The notes beneath the pieces are model-generated. The model saw only the letters and a program-made list of their open reading frames with translations. It searched no databases and was not told the origin of the DNA. 64,000 nucleotides of DNA from Chitinophagaceae bacterium (GTDB lineage Bacteria; Bacteroidota; Bacteroidia; Chitinophagales; Chitinophagaceae): positions 1-64,000 of the forward strand of contig CANGNA010000011.1 in NCBI GenBank assembly GCA_947455215.1. The letters run 5' to 3'. A program made the translations under genes and the position numbers. Shown here in pieces: positions 53,273-61,919 of this stretch (position 1 is the first letter of the stretch; each line of letters opens with the position of its first letter).

Positions 53273-54316
53273 CTAGCTCTCCTCGTCGAAAAATATCTTG
53301 TAGTAGTGCTTGCCCAGCTTCTCGTCGTAGCCCTTTTCTATCAGGTCTTTATCGCCGTGTATGTATACGTGGAAGTTCTTATCCAGCTTCAGCACACTTT
53401 TGAACACACGTGCCTGCTTTTTCACCGCCTGGGTGGATATATCAAATTTCTCTGGTATCTCTACGTCGTTACTCTCTTCATAGCTGGCCTCGAACTGCCT
53501 GAACGAATTGACGAGACCAGTCTCGCTAAACACCTCTTTTTCAAATGATTGCTTATCGAAAGATTCATTGGCCCTGAAGTACTCTACCGATTTGTTCAGC
53601 AGGTCTATCTGCTCCGTTCGCGACATCTCGAATTCCTGCGGCACCTGCTTGGCTATGAACTGCTTGGTGAGCGTAAGGAACTGGTTGGTCTGGTAATATT
53701 CGTTGGCCTGCGGGGCAATGCCCAAAAAGCCTTCGCGCCAGAAAACGGCTTCCTCGCCTTTGTTGGCATTATCGTATATGAACACGTCAAAACCCTGCTC
53801 TGCATTGGTAGGGAATATCAGGCAGCCCTTGTCGAACTTAGACACCTCTACCCCTTCGCGCATGGTCAGGGCAAACTCCGCCCCCTGCATATCCAGGTCT
53901 ATAAAATTGCTCTTAGTCTCTGTTTTAAAGATACCTATGGCCTCCACATAGGCACCGTCTACCAGGCAATTGTCATACAAGCATATGTATAGCTCTCCCG
54001 CCTTTATCTTAGGGTGTACGGTATTCTCGTGCAGGTGCTTGGCTATGTTGGCACTATTGGCATGAAACGTTTCAGTATCTGCAAAAATGCCCAGGCAAAA
54101 GTTGTACATCTCATGATAATCGAGCGCAGTGGCATGTGTAAAAGCATACTTGTTCAGCCCGTCCTCGAACTTGCTCAGGAAGGGTTCCCTCATCAGCAGC
54201 TTGTCGTGATCGGTAAGTTGCAACGGTTTGTGCGACAATATCAGCTCATCGCCATTGCCCTTATTGCCTACGTAGTGTACCGATACTTTTACTAATGCGC
54301 TATCGCTAAGATCCAT
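53273..54316 (-). CDS. Nucleoid-associated protein NdpA/YejK-like
   Basis: 347 residues. The N-terminus is SALVKVSVHYVGNKGNGDEL. Later VDGAYVEAIGIFKTETKSNF and FKSVLKLDKNFHVYIHGD match the 37-kDa nucleoid-associated family, which binds DNA and is found in the spent nucleoid fraction. Length fits. It is on the minus strand between a T9SS gene and the PAS protein gene. Role in chromosome organisation is by family; no experiment is implied. Confidence 0.85.
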   Translation of the reverse strand: MDLSDSALVKVSVHYVGNKGNGDELILSHKPLQLTDHDKLLMREPFLSKFEDGLNKYAFTHATALDYHEMYNFCLGIFADTETFHANSANIAKHLHENTVHPKIKAGELYICLYDNCLVDGAYVEAIGIFKTETKSNFIDLDMQGAEFALTMREGVEVSKFDKGCLIFPTNAEQGFDVFIYDNANKGEEAVFWREGFLGIAPQANEYYQTNQFLTLTKQFIAKQVPQEFEMSRTEQIDLLNKSVEYFRANESFDKQSFEKEVFSETGLVNSFRQFEASYEESNDVEIPEKFDISTQAVKKQARVFKSVLKLDKNFHVYIHGDKDLIEKGYDEKLGKHYYKIFFDEES

Positions 54317-54361
54317 TGTTGTTGTGTTTGTGTGTTTTGGCTGCTTACTTTGCTTGTGTCC

Positions 54362-54392
54362 GTGTCGCCCTTCGACAAGCTCAGGGTGACAC
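54362..54392. repeat. Third copy of the GIY-YIG-flanking hairpin repeat
   Basis: Same 31-bp hairpin as 47464-47496, in the orientation of 47855-47887, with two changes in its loop (C to T twice). No nuclease gene accompanies it. Confidence 0.85.
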
Positions 54393-54454
54393 TCCGTAAG
54401 TGATTTAAAGGCGGTGCAAAAAACGCAAATAAACCCAATACAGACAAATCGGTA

Positions 54455-55429
54455 TTAACGGAAGGCTTTGGTGTGCTTGTTCAGCTTATTGATCTGGCGG
54501 ATAACATCGCGTACGATCACATCGAGCGAAGTAGTGACAGATGCAATACCCCTTACCAGTTCGGCGTTATCAGGATTAGCAGGGTCTTCGTAGTCGAATA
54601 TCTGCACCAGGCCCAGCAAAGTGGCCACCGGCCCACGCACCTTGTGCGACTGTATGTTAGCTATCTCCATCAGCAGCTGGGTCTGTGCATCAAGGCGGGA
54701 AAGGTTCTTGCGCTGGTCGGTAATATCAGATGCATGGCAGCTGATACCCGTCAGCTTATTGTCTTTATCGTAAACCGGGTTGAAGCTGATGGTAGAAAAT
54801 TTCATTTCTCCATTCACCATCATATCCTCTACAGTGGTGAAGGTCTTGCCATTCAGCGCCAGTTCGTAGCACATTTTAAACTTATCGATATACGACCTCG
54901 GAAGATCATTGGATAACACATTATCCCCCTTCATCAGCGGTTTACCTATAAAGTAGGATATCCAGGTCTTAAAAGCCTCGTTGCTCAGTAATATGTTACA
55001 GCCGGCATCTACCAGCCATACGGGTTGTACTATGATGTCTACCAGTATACGCAGGTTCTGCTCGTCAAGAAACACATTTTCGCCGTGCTTCTTCTCCTCA
55101 GATACATTTTGAAACGACAGGATGAGCTTTTCCGGCGATGGGTAGACGGTAACGGCATACCAGGCCTTTTTCAGTGGCAGGTATATTTCGAAACTATTAC
55201 GGGAAAGCGTTGCCTGTGCAACTTTTAACTGCCTGCTGATATCCAACCCTTCTATAGACTGTGTAAGATTGCGGAAGTTGCCGTATAACGACCGTACTTT
55301 TTGTGTACCTGTTATCTCTTCCAGCGCAGCATTACTGAACAGGATGTTCCAGTCGTTATCTAACACAAGAAATCCATCAGTAATATTATCCAGCAAGCAC
55401 TGCACTTCCTTTTCCGCGTCTGTAGTCAT
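54455..55429 (-). CDS. PAS-domain sensor without a kinase ATPase domain
   Basis: 324 residues. Two PAS domains are visible (about 10-110, LDNITDGFLVLDNDWNILFSN; about 125-240, IIVQPVWLVDAGCNILLSNE). The C-terminal helix bundle (about 250-324) reads SRLDAQTQLLMEIANIQSHK and VRGPVATLLGLVQIF, which resembles a HisKA dimerisation helix with a His, but no ATP-binding domain follows before the stop. Such short forms may take phosphate from another kinase or act as dimeric sensors. It lies just downstream (on its strand) of a noncoding stretch, and divergent from the TPR gene. Confidence 0.82.
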   Translation of the reverse strand: MTTDAEKEVQCLLDNITDGFLVLDNDWNILFSNAALEEITGTQKVRSLYGNFRNLTQSIEGLDISRQLKVAQATLSRNSFEIYLPLKKAWYAVTVYPSPEKLILSFQNVSEEKKHGENVFLDEQNLRILVDIIVQPVWLVDAGCNILLSNEAFKTWISYFIGKPLMKGDNVLSNDLPRSYIDKFKMCYELALNGKTFTTVEDMMVNGEMKFSTISFNPVYDKDNKLTGISCHASDITDQRKNLSRLDAQTQLLMEIANIQSHKVRGPVATLLGLVQIFDYEDPANPDNAELVRGIASVTTSLDVIVRDVIRQINKLNKHTKAFR

Positions 55430-55625
55430 TTGGTGTCGGTCTATTTCAAAAATAACTATACTAAGATAAATTCCAAAATTAAAAGTAGGATAGGTATTAA
55501 TCAGTTATCAATAATATATTTTTATATCATAATATTTACCCCCGAAATAGTTGGATTGGCAAACAAATTGATGTGTAAATATCAAATTGGCTTAACTTAG
55601 CTATATCAATTTATTATTGGGGCGT

Positions 55626-57746
55626 ATGAGCAAGAAGATGGATTGGGAATACCAATTGGAGCGGGAGCGATATGAGCAGCAGATAATGACCAACCCCGGT
55701 GATGCGGGTGCACACTTTGACCTGGCATACCTGCTGAGGACATACTTTAAAGAGTTCGAATTATCGAAACAACACTATGAGATAGGGCTGGCCAAAGATC
55801 CGGCACAGGCAGCGCATGCCTATAACAATCTTGCGGTGCTGATGGAGACGCACTTCAAGAATTACGAGGCAGCAAAAAGCTACTACGAACTGGCCATAAA
55901 GAATGCGCCCGATGATTCGGCGGCGTATTATAACCTGGCCAACCTGTATGTGCGCCACCTGGACGACCTGGACCAGGCAGTGGCCTATTTTGAAAAAGCC
56001 ATAGATGCGGCACCGTACGATGCTGCCACCCATTACTTCTATGCGCAACTGCTTACGCGCAAAGCAGGCAACCACGAGCAAGCAAAGCTCCACTACCAGC
56101 TGGCCATAGATATAGATGGCACTGATGCCGACCATTATAACGACCTGGGCATATTGCTGCAACAGCGCCTTAGCGACCCTGAGGGTGCCCGCGAGATGTA
56201 TGAAAAAGCCATAGAACTGGAGCCGGAAGATGCAGATTATCGCTTCAACCTGGCCTTTTTGCTGGAAGACGAACTGAACGATTACGCCGCAGCCAAGGAG
56301 CAGCTATACTATATTACCGAGCTAAGGCCGGATACAGCACCCGTGTATTATTACCTGGGTATGCTGCACGACTTCAGGTTGAAGGAATTCAGCACGGCCA
56401 TATTTTACTTTGAAAAGGCTATAGAGATAGACCCGACCTATGTAAAGGCATATAAAAGCCTGGGTCTGCTGTATGAAGTAGAGCTGAACGATTATGCCAA
56501 GGCAAGGGCCTGTTTTGAAAAAGCGGTAGAGGTAGATCCTTTCTTCAAACTGGGGCATTATCACCTGGCCAACCTGCTGAGCGACCACCTGGGCGAATAT
56601 GAACTGGCCAAACAACATTACAAGCTGGCCATAGATATAGATCCGGCCTTCGGCTTTGCCTACAACAACTTGTCTATACTGCTCGATGAGCATTTTAAAG
56701 ACTATAAAGGGGCCAGGGAATACCTGGAAATGGCCATCAAAAACAACCCCAACGACGATAGCGCGTATAACAACCTGGGCGTATTGCTCACCGAGCGATT
56801 TAACGATACGGAAGGTGCCAGGGAGTGTTATGAAAAAGCCATTGCCATCAACCCCAACTACGCTATGGCGTACTTCAACTATGCCAACCTGGAGCGCCTG
56901 GTATACTGGGACTACCCTAAGGCACGCCAACTGTATGAGCAGGCCATTGCCATCAACCCCAACTACGCTATAGCCAATGCCAACCTAAGCTTGTTGCTGA
57001 CCACACAATTCAAAGAGTATGTACAGGCACGACAGCTGCTGGAGCATAATGTGGCCCTGAACCCTAATGACTACACAACGCATCACAACCTGGCCAATAT
57101 ACTTGACGACCATTTTGATGAGCCGCAGACAGCCAACGAGCATTTCCTGAAAGCACTGGAGCTATCGCCTAAAAATGGCCAGCTGCATTTTGACTACGGC
57201 ATCTTCCTGGAATATTCTATGAAGGATATTGCAGGTGCCAAAGAGCAATACCTGGCGTGTACTGAGTTGGCGCCGGACTATGCAAGGGCTTACAATAACC
57301 TGGGCCTGCTGCAAACACATCATTTTGCAGACCCTAAAGGTGCCCGCGAGTACTTTGAAACAGCGATAAGACTGGAACCAGGCTCGCCATATGCGCACTA
57401 CAACCTGGCCAACCTGCTGACAGATGAGTTTGCACTGCACGACTTTGCCCTGGAACATTTTGAGATGGCGCTGGACCTGATGCCTCAGAATGCGGGTATC
57501 TGCAACGACTTTGCCGTATTGCTGACCCAACATTTCGGTAATACCGAACGAGCCAAAGAACTATATCAGCAAGCCATTGCAGCCGATCCGGAACATAGCT
57601 GCGCCCGGGAGAACCTGGCAGAGCTGCTGAACATTGAAGCGGCACAACAGGCGCAGGCACAAAACAAGCGCAAACTGTACAACCGCATCATTATGCTGGT
57701 AACCCTATTAGCAGCATGCATCGGCTGGATGAAACTGAGGAAATAA
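55626..57746 (+). CDS. Tail-anchored TPR protein with about 18 repeats
   Basis: 706 residues from ATG at 55626; the frame also opens three codons earlier with TTG. Almost the whole chain is TPR repeats of about 35 residues (NPNDDSAYNNLGVLLTERFN; NPNYAMAYFNYANLERLVY), one residue longer than the classical 34, and with FKDYEGA-like links. Residues about 680-705 form a C-terminal membrane helix (IIMLVTLLAACIGWMKL) ending LRK, so it is a tail-anchored scaffold facing the cytoplasm. Neighbouring repeats share 29 identical bases (56838-56866 and 56943-56971, exactly 105 bp apart), a sign of recent duplication. Partner unknown. It ends 1 bp before a convergent GNAT gene. Confidence 0.85.
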   Translation: MSKKMDWEYQLERERYEQQIMTNPGDAGAHFDLAYLLRTYFKEFELSKQHYEIGLAKDPAQAAHAYNNLAVLMETHFKNYEAAKSYYELAIKNAPDDSAAYYNLANLYVRHLDDLDQAVAYFEKAIDAAPYDAATHYFYAQLLTRKAGNHEQAKLHYQLAIDIDGTDADHYNDLGILLQQRLSDPEGAREMYEKAIELEPEDADYRFNLAFLLEDELNDYAAAKEQLYYITELRPDTAPVYYYLGMLHDFRLKEFSTAIFYFEKAIEIDPTYVKAYKSLGLLYEVELNDYAKARACFEKAVEVDPFFKLGHYHLANLLSDHLGEYELAKQHYKLAIDIDPAFGFAYNNLSILLDEHFKDYKGAREYLEMAIKNNPNDDSAYNNLGVLLTERFNDTEGARECYEKAIAINPNYAMAYFNYANLERLVYWDYPKARQLYEQAIAINPNYAIANANLSLLLTTQFKEYVQARQLLEHNVALNPNDYTTHHNLANILDDHFDEPQTANEHFLKALELSPKNGQLHFDYGIFLEYSMKDIAGAKEQYLACTELAPDYARAYNNLGLLQTHHFADPKGAREYFETAIRLEPGSPYAHYNLANLLTDEFALHDFALEHFEMALDLMPQNAGICNDFAVLLTQHFGNTERAKELYQQAIAADPEHSCARENLAELLNIEAAQQAQAQNKRKLYNRIIMLVTLLAACIGWMKLRK

Positions 57747-57747
57747 C

Positions 57748-58344
57748 TTACTGATGCTTTTGCAGGCGGCTTTGTAGCATTTGCTTCACTGCAGGCCATT
57801 CGTCGTCTATGATGCTGTACATTACCGTGGTACGGAATTCACCATTGGCACGTATGCGTTCTTTACGCATCATACCTTCCATTACCGCCCCTATACCTTC
57901 TATAGCTGTGCGGCTGCGCAGGTTATTGGCATCTGTCTGTAGTTGCACCCGTACGGTCTTCAGCGTCTCGAATGCATAAGTGAGCAACAACAGCTTGCAC
58001 TCTACATTATCACCCGTGCGCCAATAGGCGGGGTCGTACCACGTCCACCCTATCTCCAGCTTACGATGTACGGGATAAATGTTATGGAACAGCGTGCTGC
58101 CTATTATCTTGCCGGTAAGCTTATCTATTACTGTAAAGGCATATTGCTCACCTGTAGCACGTTTCAGTACAGCACTCCTCAGGTGGGCCAGTAATATCTG
58201 TTCCTCTGCTCCATTGATAGAGATGAACTCCCATATCTTTTCCTGTGCGCCTATTTTCAGCAGTTCAGGGAAATGATCAGAATCGAGCGGTACGAGCTTA
58301 ACACGCTCACCTTCTAAAACAACGGGATGCAGCAACCAGTTCAT
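57748..58344 (-). CDS. GNAT-family N-acetyltransferase
   Basis: 198 residues from MNWLLHPVVLEGERVKLVPL, chosen over an upstream Met (58362). The acetyltransferase core has YAFTVIDKLTGKIIGSTLFHN, then KLEIGWTWYDPAYWRTGDNVECKLLLL and NNLRSRTAIEGIGAVMEGMM, which follow RimJ/RimL-type enzymes. The substrate is unknown. Its stop is 1 bp from the stop of the TPR gene on the other strand. No partner gene. Confidence 0.85.
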   Translation of the reverse strand: MNWLLHPVVLEGERVKLVPLDSDHFPELLKIGAQEKIWEFISINGAEEQILLAHLRSAVLKRATGEQYAFTVIDKLTGKIIGSTLFHNIYPVHRKLEIGWTWYDPAYWRTGDNVECKLLLLTYAFETLKTVRVQLQTDANNLRSRTAIEGIGAVMEGMMRKERIRANGEFRTTVMYSIIDDEWPAVKQMLQSRLQKHQ

Positions 58345-58409
58345 AAGCACAAATGTCTGCAATTTACGGTTGCATACAAATGATATTCAAAAAAGCAGAG
58401 CTGACGCGA

Positions 58410-58904
58410 TCAGTATACTTCTACCCCTGTGGCCTTAGTATGTGCATGAATGTGTTTTTTAGCGTCTTGTACTTCATCTGGTGTACCATTGGCCACTACC
58501 AGGTATTTGCCTGTTTTCAGCAGTGTATTGTATTTTTCAGCTATTTCGTTCTTTACCCCTACCGATGTAAGCACAGAAGCTATACCACCACCTATCAGGC
58601 CAAAATCGAACCCGGCAATGGCACCCACCAGGGCACCAGCACCAAACAATACACCCAGGCCGGGTATGGTGAACAGCCCTACGCCCGTAAGTAAGCCCAC
58701 AGTAGTACCCACAGCCACGCCGGTTCCTAAGCCTACAGGGTTGACAGGACTTTTGGGTATAATGTGCATTTCATTATCCACAACCTCGTTTTCCGTAAGC
58801 CCTATAATGCTCAACTGAGCTACAGGATACCCTTGTTCGTGCAGTTTTTCTATGGCCTCAACGGCGGCATCGTGATCTTCGTATATTCCAATGGCAGCGT
58901 TCAT
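58410..58904 (-). CDS. General-stress-protein-like (YflT type) membrane-embedded glycine-rich protein
   Basis: 164 residues. The N-terminus (MNAAIGIYEDHDAAVEAIEKLHEQG) and the HIIPKSPV segment fit the YflT/GSP17M-type fold. The middle is a run of small residues with glycines (about 70-120, VGLGTGVAVGTTVGLLTGVG, GAGALVGAIAGFDFGLIGG), likely two membrane-inserting segments. Function unknown; in Bacillus related proteins are induced by stress. It stands alone. Confidence 0.7.
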   Translation of the reverse strand: MNAAIGIYEDHDAAVEAIEKLHEQGYPVAQLSIIGLTENEVVDNEMHIIPKSPVNPVGLGTGVAVGTTVGLLTGVGLFTIPGLGVLFGAGALVGAIAGFDFGLIGGGIASVLTSVGVKNEIAEKYNTLLKTGKYLVVANGTPDEVQDAKKHIHAHTKATGVEVY

Positions 58905-58961
58905 GTCAGTGTTTTATGGAACTATATAAATATCATGCCGTTGCATCCCCCGCCGTGCAAT

Positions 58962-58988
58962 AAAAAAGCGCCTGTAAAAGGCGCTTTT
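58962..58988 (-). terminator. Terminator of the DUF6600 gene
   Basis: AAAAGCGCC (58964-58972) pairs with GGCGCTTTT (58980-58988); past the stop at 58991. Confidence 0.8.
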
Positions 58989-58990
58989 AA

Positions 58991-60295
58991 TTATTTACCA
59001 GATGGATTGACCGGCTCCGGGCTTTGTGCCGGTATGGTACCAGACATTGTTTTTTCCTGTTGCGGTGTTCCCGGTATAGGATCAGCATGTTGTCTTGTAG
59101 TTGTTGAGCTCTCTTCGCGCTTATTGGTCACGGTCACAGTCTCCGGCTGCTGCGGTGTTTGTGGCGGTAAGCCCTTCTGCGGCTTGCGCAACGGACCGGG
59201 AGTAGCATGCGGTTTCTCCGTTTCGCGCACAGTGAGATCTGTCTTATACACGTTCTTATCTGCACGGATAACATCTTGTGGCTTTGTTGCCGGGTTGCTA
59301 ACGTTGGTGTTTTGTGCCGGCAGGTAATTATATACCTGCGTTGCCAGTAAATTAGGTGCATCCTTACGGAACTGCGGAACACTGCCCAGGTTCAGGTTTA
59401 CACCAGCCGGCTGGCGGGTAACAGGCTTTGGTGCTGCAAAAACAGCAGGTGGTACAGGGCGCTCGCCGGTAGCCAGCAATGCCTTTACTTCACGCGGCCT
59501 GTACATCTTAATGATGTCGTTGTGTACATATTCAGCCCTTGGTGTACCGGAATTGTTGAGGTGATACATCTGCACCGGCTTCTCTATGATCTTTTCAGCC
59601 TGCAGTATGGTAGGACCAGCTATATAAGTAACGCCACCGCTGCTGTATATATTATCTGCCACAGAAGTACCTTCCAGCACGGTGCTATGCCCGAACGGCC
59701 CGGTAAGGTATCGGTAGTAATTGCCACCATACAGGTATTTGGCAGGCAGCATCACCCACCAATCCTTAGGGCAGCGATACGCATTCAGTTCTTTGGCAGA
59801 TATCTCGTATTCAGGCGATAATGGTGCCCAGCCAAATGTGCCGGTACCCATGCGCCAGCTTACCCATGCCGGCCCCCAGTCGTTGCCGGGTACCCACACC
59901 CAACCATAATAGGTATCGAACGTCCAGCGGCCATAATGGAAACAAGCCCATCCCCACGGATAGTCCGATATCCACGTATTGCCGTAATCGGTCTGCGCCC
60001 AGCGGCCATTGGTATAATACGGCCTGAAGCTATTGTCTACATTAGGCACCCATACGTAGCCAAAGTGCTCATCTTCCACCCACTGGCCGTAAGGTGCCAG
60101 GGTGGTATAAAAATCGTTGAACGAGATATACTGGCTGTATTCTGGATTAGTATAGGAACCGGCATTATACCTGTCGTTATAGTACAGGTTATTACTGCCA
60201 AATTTATCGGTCTGAGCTATTGCATTACCAATACCACATGCCATACATACACCTGCAACTATCAATCCCCGGCCATAGCTATTCATCAGTTTCAT
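58991..60295 (-). CDS. Exported DUF6600-domain protein
   Basis: 434 residues with a signal peptide (GLIVAGVCMACGIGNAIAQ; Met at 1 or 4). The Trp/Tyr-rich DUF6600 region (about 55-165) has WVEDEHFGYVWVPNVD, RWAQTDYGNTWISDYPWGWA and TYYGWVWVPGNDWGPAWVSW. The C-terminal half is Pro/Thr/Gln-rich and low in complexity (about 290-434). The domain is common in Bacteroidota and its function is unknown. It stands alone, with a terminator. Confidence 0.88.
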   Translation of the reverse strand: MKLMNSYGRGLIVAGVCMACGIGNAIAQTDKFGSNNLYYNDRYNAGSYTNPEYSQYISFNDFYTTLAPYGQWVEDEHFGYVWVPNVDNSFRPYYTNGRWAQTDYGNTWISDYPWGWACFHYGRWTFDTYYGWVWVPGNDWGPAWVSWRMGTGTFGWAPLSPEYEISAKELNAYRCPKDWWVMLPAKYLYGGNYYRYLTGPFGHSTVLEGTSVADNIYSSGGVTYIAGPTILQAEKIIEKPVQMYHLNNSGTPRAEYVHNDIIKMYRPREVKALLATGERPVPPAVFAAPKPVTRQPAGVNLNLGSVPQFRKDAPNLLATQVYNYLPAQNTNVSNPATKPQDVIRADKNVYKTDLTVRETEKPHATPGPLRKPQKGLPPQTPQQPETVTVTNKREESSTTTRQHADPIPGTPQQEKTMSGTIPAQSPEPVNPSGK

Positions 60296-60420
60296 TATTC
60301 CTCTTTTACTATTCTGGATATCTTACTAATAATCACGTGGCGAGCACCAGCATCCTATACAAGGCTACCAGCCACAACCACAGGCAGCAATATACACCAA
60401 TTTGCGTTTTGCTGCATAAA

Positions 60421-60450
60421 AAAACAAGTAAGCATTTACGCTTACTTGTT
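60421..60450 (-). terminator. Terminator of the gmhA-gmhB operon
   Basis: AACAAGTAAGC (60423-60433) pairs with GCTTACTTGTT (60440-60450) over 11 bp, with a T-run on the minus strand past gmhB. Confidence 0.85.
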
Positions 60451-60466
60451 CATAACTTTTATCGCT

Positions 60467-61042
60467 CTACCCTACCATTTCTGCTGCCAAAAGTGTTTTG
60501 GCCCAGTCGTTCAGGCTTTCAAATTGCTCATCTATCATATCGTGCGGCAATTCATAAGGTTCGTGCTTGGTGGTCAGGAACACGCAGTGCATGCCCAGGC
60601 GCTTACCGAACTCCATATCGCTCAAACTGTTACCCACCATTATACTGCGCTTGAAATCAATATCCGGAAAGTCTTGCTGCGCCTGGTGGCCCATACCTAC
60701 ATTAGGCTTCCTGTTGTGGTCGGTATCCAGCAGTGCCGTGCAAGAGTACACTTTATCTATCCTGCCGCCCTCATTGCGCACGGTCTCCTTCATATTGGTG
60801 TGTATCTCTTTCAGCGCATCTATGGTCATTATCTCTTTGCCCACACCGCGCTGGTTAGTAACCACCACTATATTACCGAAGATGTTGTTCAGGTCTTTCA
60901 GCGCTTGCAACACACCATCGTGGAATTTGAACTCACTCCAGTTGGTGATGTACGACCCTACGCTTTCTATGTTTATTACTCCGTCTCTATCTAAAAAAAG
61001 GGTCCAGTTTTTATCTACTTCGGGTCTATTCAAAAGGTCCAT
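60467..61042 (-). CDS. gmhB: D,D-heptose 1,7-bisphosphate phosphatase (HAD family)
   Basis: 191 residues. HAD motifs: LFLDRDGVINIE (nucleophile Asp), VVVTNQRGVGK (Thr), and MVGNSLSDMEFGKRLGM with Asp pair. GmhB removes the 1,7-bisphosphate's 7-phosphate in the path to ADP-heptose for lipopolysaccharide core. The three-Cys zinc loop of E. coli GmhB is not obvious (CTALLDTDHN), so the specificity may differ; another small-molecule phosphatase of this family is possible. It follows gmhA after 22 bp, which supports the heptose role. Confidence 0.82.
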   Translation of the reverse strand: MDLLNRPEVDKNWTLFLDRDGVINIESVGSYITNWSEFKFHDGVLQALKDLNNIFGNIVVVTNQRGVGKEIMTIDALKEIHTNMKETVRNEGGRIDKVYSCTALLDTDHNRKPNVGMGHQAQQDFPDIDFKRSIMVGNSLSDMEFGKRLGMHCVFLTTKHEPYELPHDMIDEQFESLNDWAKTLLAAEMVG

Positions 61043-61064
61043 TGTATACCTCCTATCATTTTAT

Positions 61065-61637
61065 TTAAAACAATTCCTTCTCCACCAGCTCGCAAATGAT
61101 ATGTCCTATTGTAATATGCGACTCCTGTATCCTTGGAGTGTCCTTACTAGGCACGTTCAGCAGATGGTCGCACATATCTTTGAGCTTTCCTCCTGTTTCA
61201 CCTGTTAAACATACACTAATCATGCCTAATTCTTTGGCCTGCTCTACTGCTTTGATAATATTAACAGAGTTGCCGGAGGTGGTCAGTCCTACCAACACAT
61301 CGCCCTTGCGGCCCATACCCTTTACCATACGGCTGTATACTACATCAAAGCTATAGTCGTTGGCTACTGCCGTCATGTACGATGTGTTGCAGTGCAGCGC
61401 CTCTGAGGGCAGCGGGTTACGATCGGTATAAAAACGACCGCTGAATTCAGCCGCCAGGTGCTGGGCATCGGCAGCACTGCCACCATTGCCACAGAACAGC
61501 ACTTTATTACCATTGCGGAATGCATTGGTGATCAGCTCTGTAACAGCCTGTATGCGACCTAACAGCGCTTCATCTGATAATATTTTATGCTTAACTTCTA
61601 TAGAAGCCTGCAGTACGTCTTTTATTTTCTGTTGCAT
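61065..61637 (-). CDS. gmhA: Sedoheptulose 7-phosphate isomerase
   Basis: 190 residues with a SIS domain. The motifs KVLFCGNGGSAADAQHLAAEF and VGLTTSGNSVNIIKAVEQAKE bind the sugar phosphate; FSGRFYTDRNPLPSEAL and ESHITIGHIICELVE are typical of GmhA. It turns sedoheptulose 7-phosphate into D-glycero-D-manno-heptose 7-phosphate, the first step of heptose synthesis for outer-membrane polysaccharide. It leads the operon with gmhB. A kinase/adenylyltransferase (hldE) is not in the window. Confidence 0.94.
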   Translation of the reverse strand: MQQKIKDVLQASIEVKHKILSDEALLGRIQAVTELITNAFRNGNKVLFCGNGGSAADAQHLAAEFSGRFYTDRNPLPSEALHCNTSYMTAVANDYSFDVVYSRMVKGMGRKGDVLVGLTTSGNSVNIIKAVEQAKELGMISVCLTGETGGKLKDMCDHLLNVPSKDTPRIQESHITIGHIICELVEKELF

Positions 61638-61919
61638 ATTGATACTGTCAAAATAAAGAATAAATTTTCACACAAAGAACAAAACAACCGGGATGCACAT
61701 GGTTGAATTTGATTTTAACATTTACAGCATTATCACACCCTGTTTCAGCCACCACTGCTCTTAGTGCGAATAAAATTAATGCGTAATGTATTCCGCGAAA
61801 AATATCCTTTGTTAGTATAAACGGAGCAAGCATTGAAAATGTTGGGTGTTGGAAAAAAAGTTGCAATCAACTGACAGATAAAATATTAAAGTGTATTTTC
61901 ATGAGACAATTCTGGTCTG

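Noticed and set aside
61638-61919. Gene or RNA between gmhA and the FG-GAP gene
   Set aside because: The 281 bp hold only a 72-codon ORF without features; nothing could be supported.
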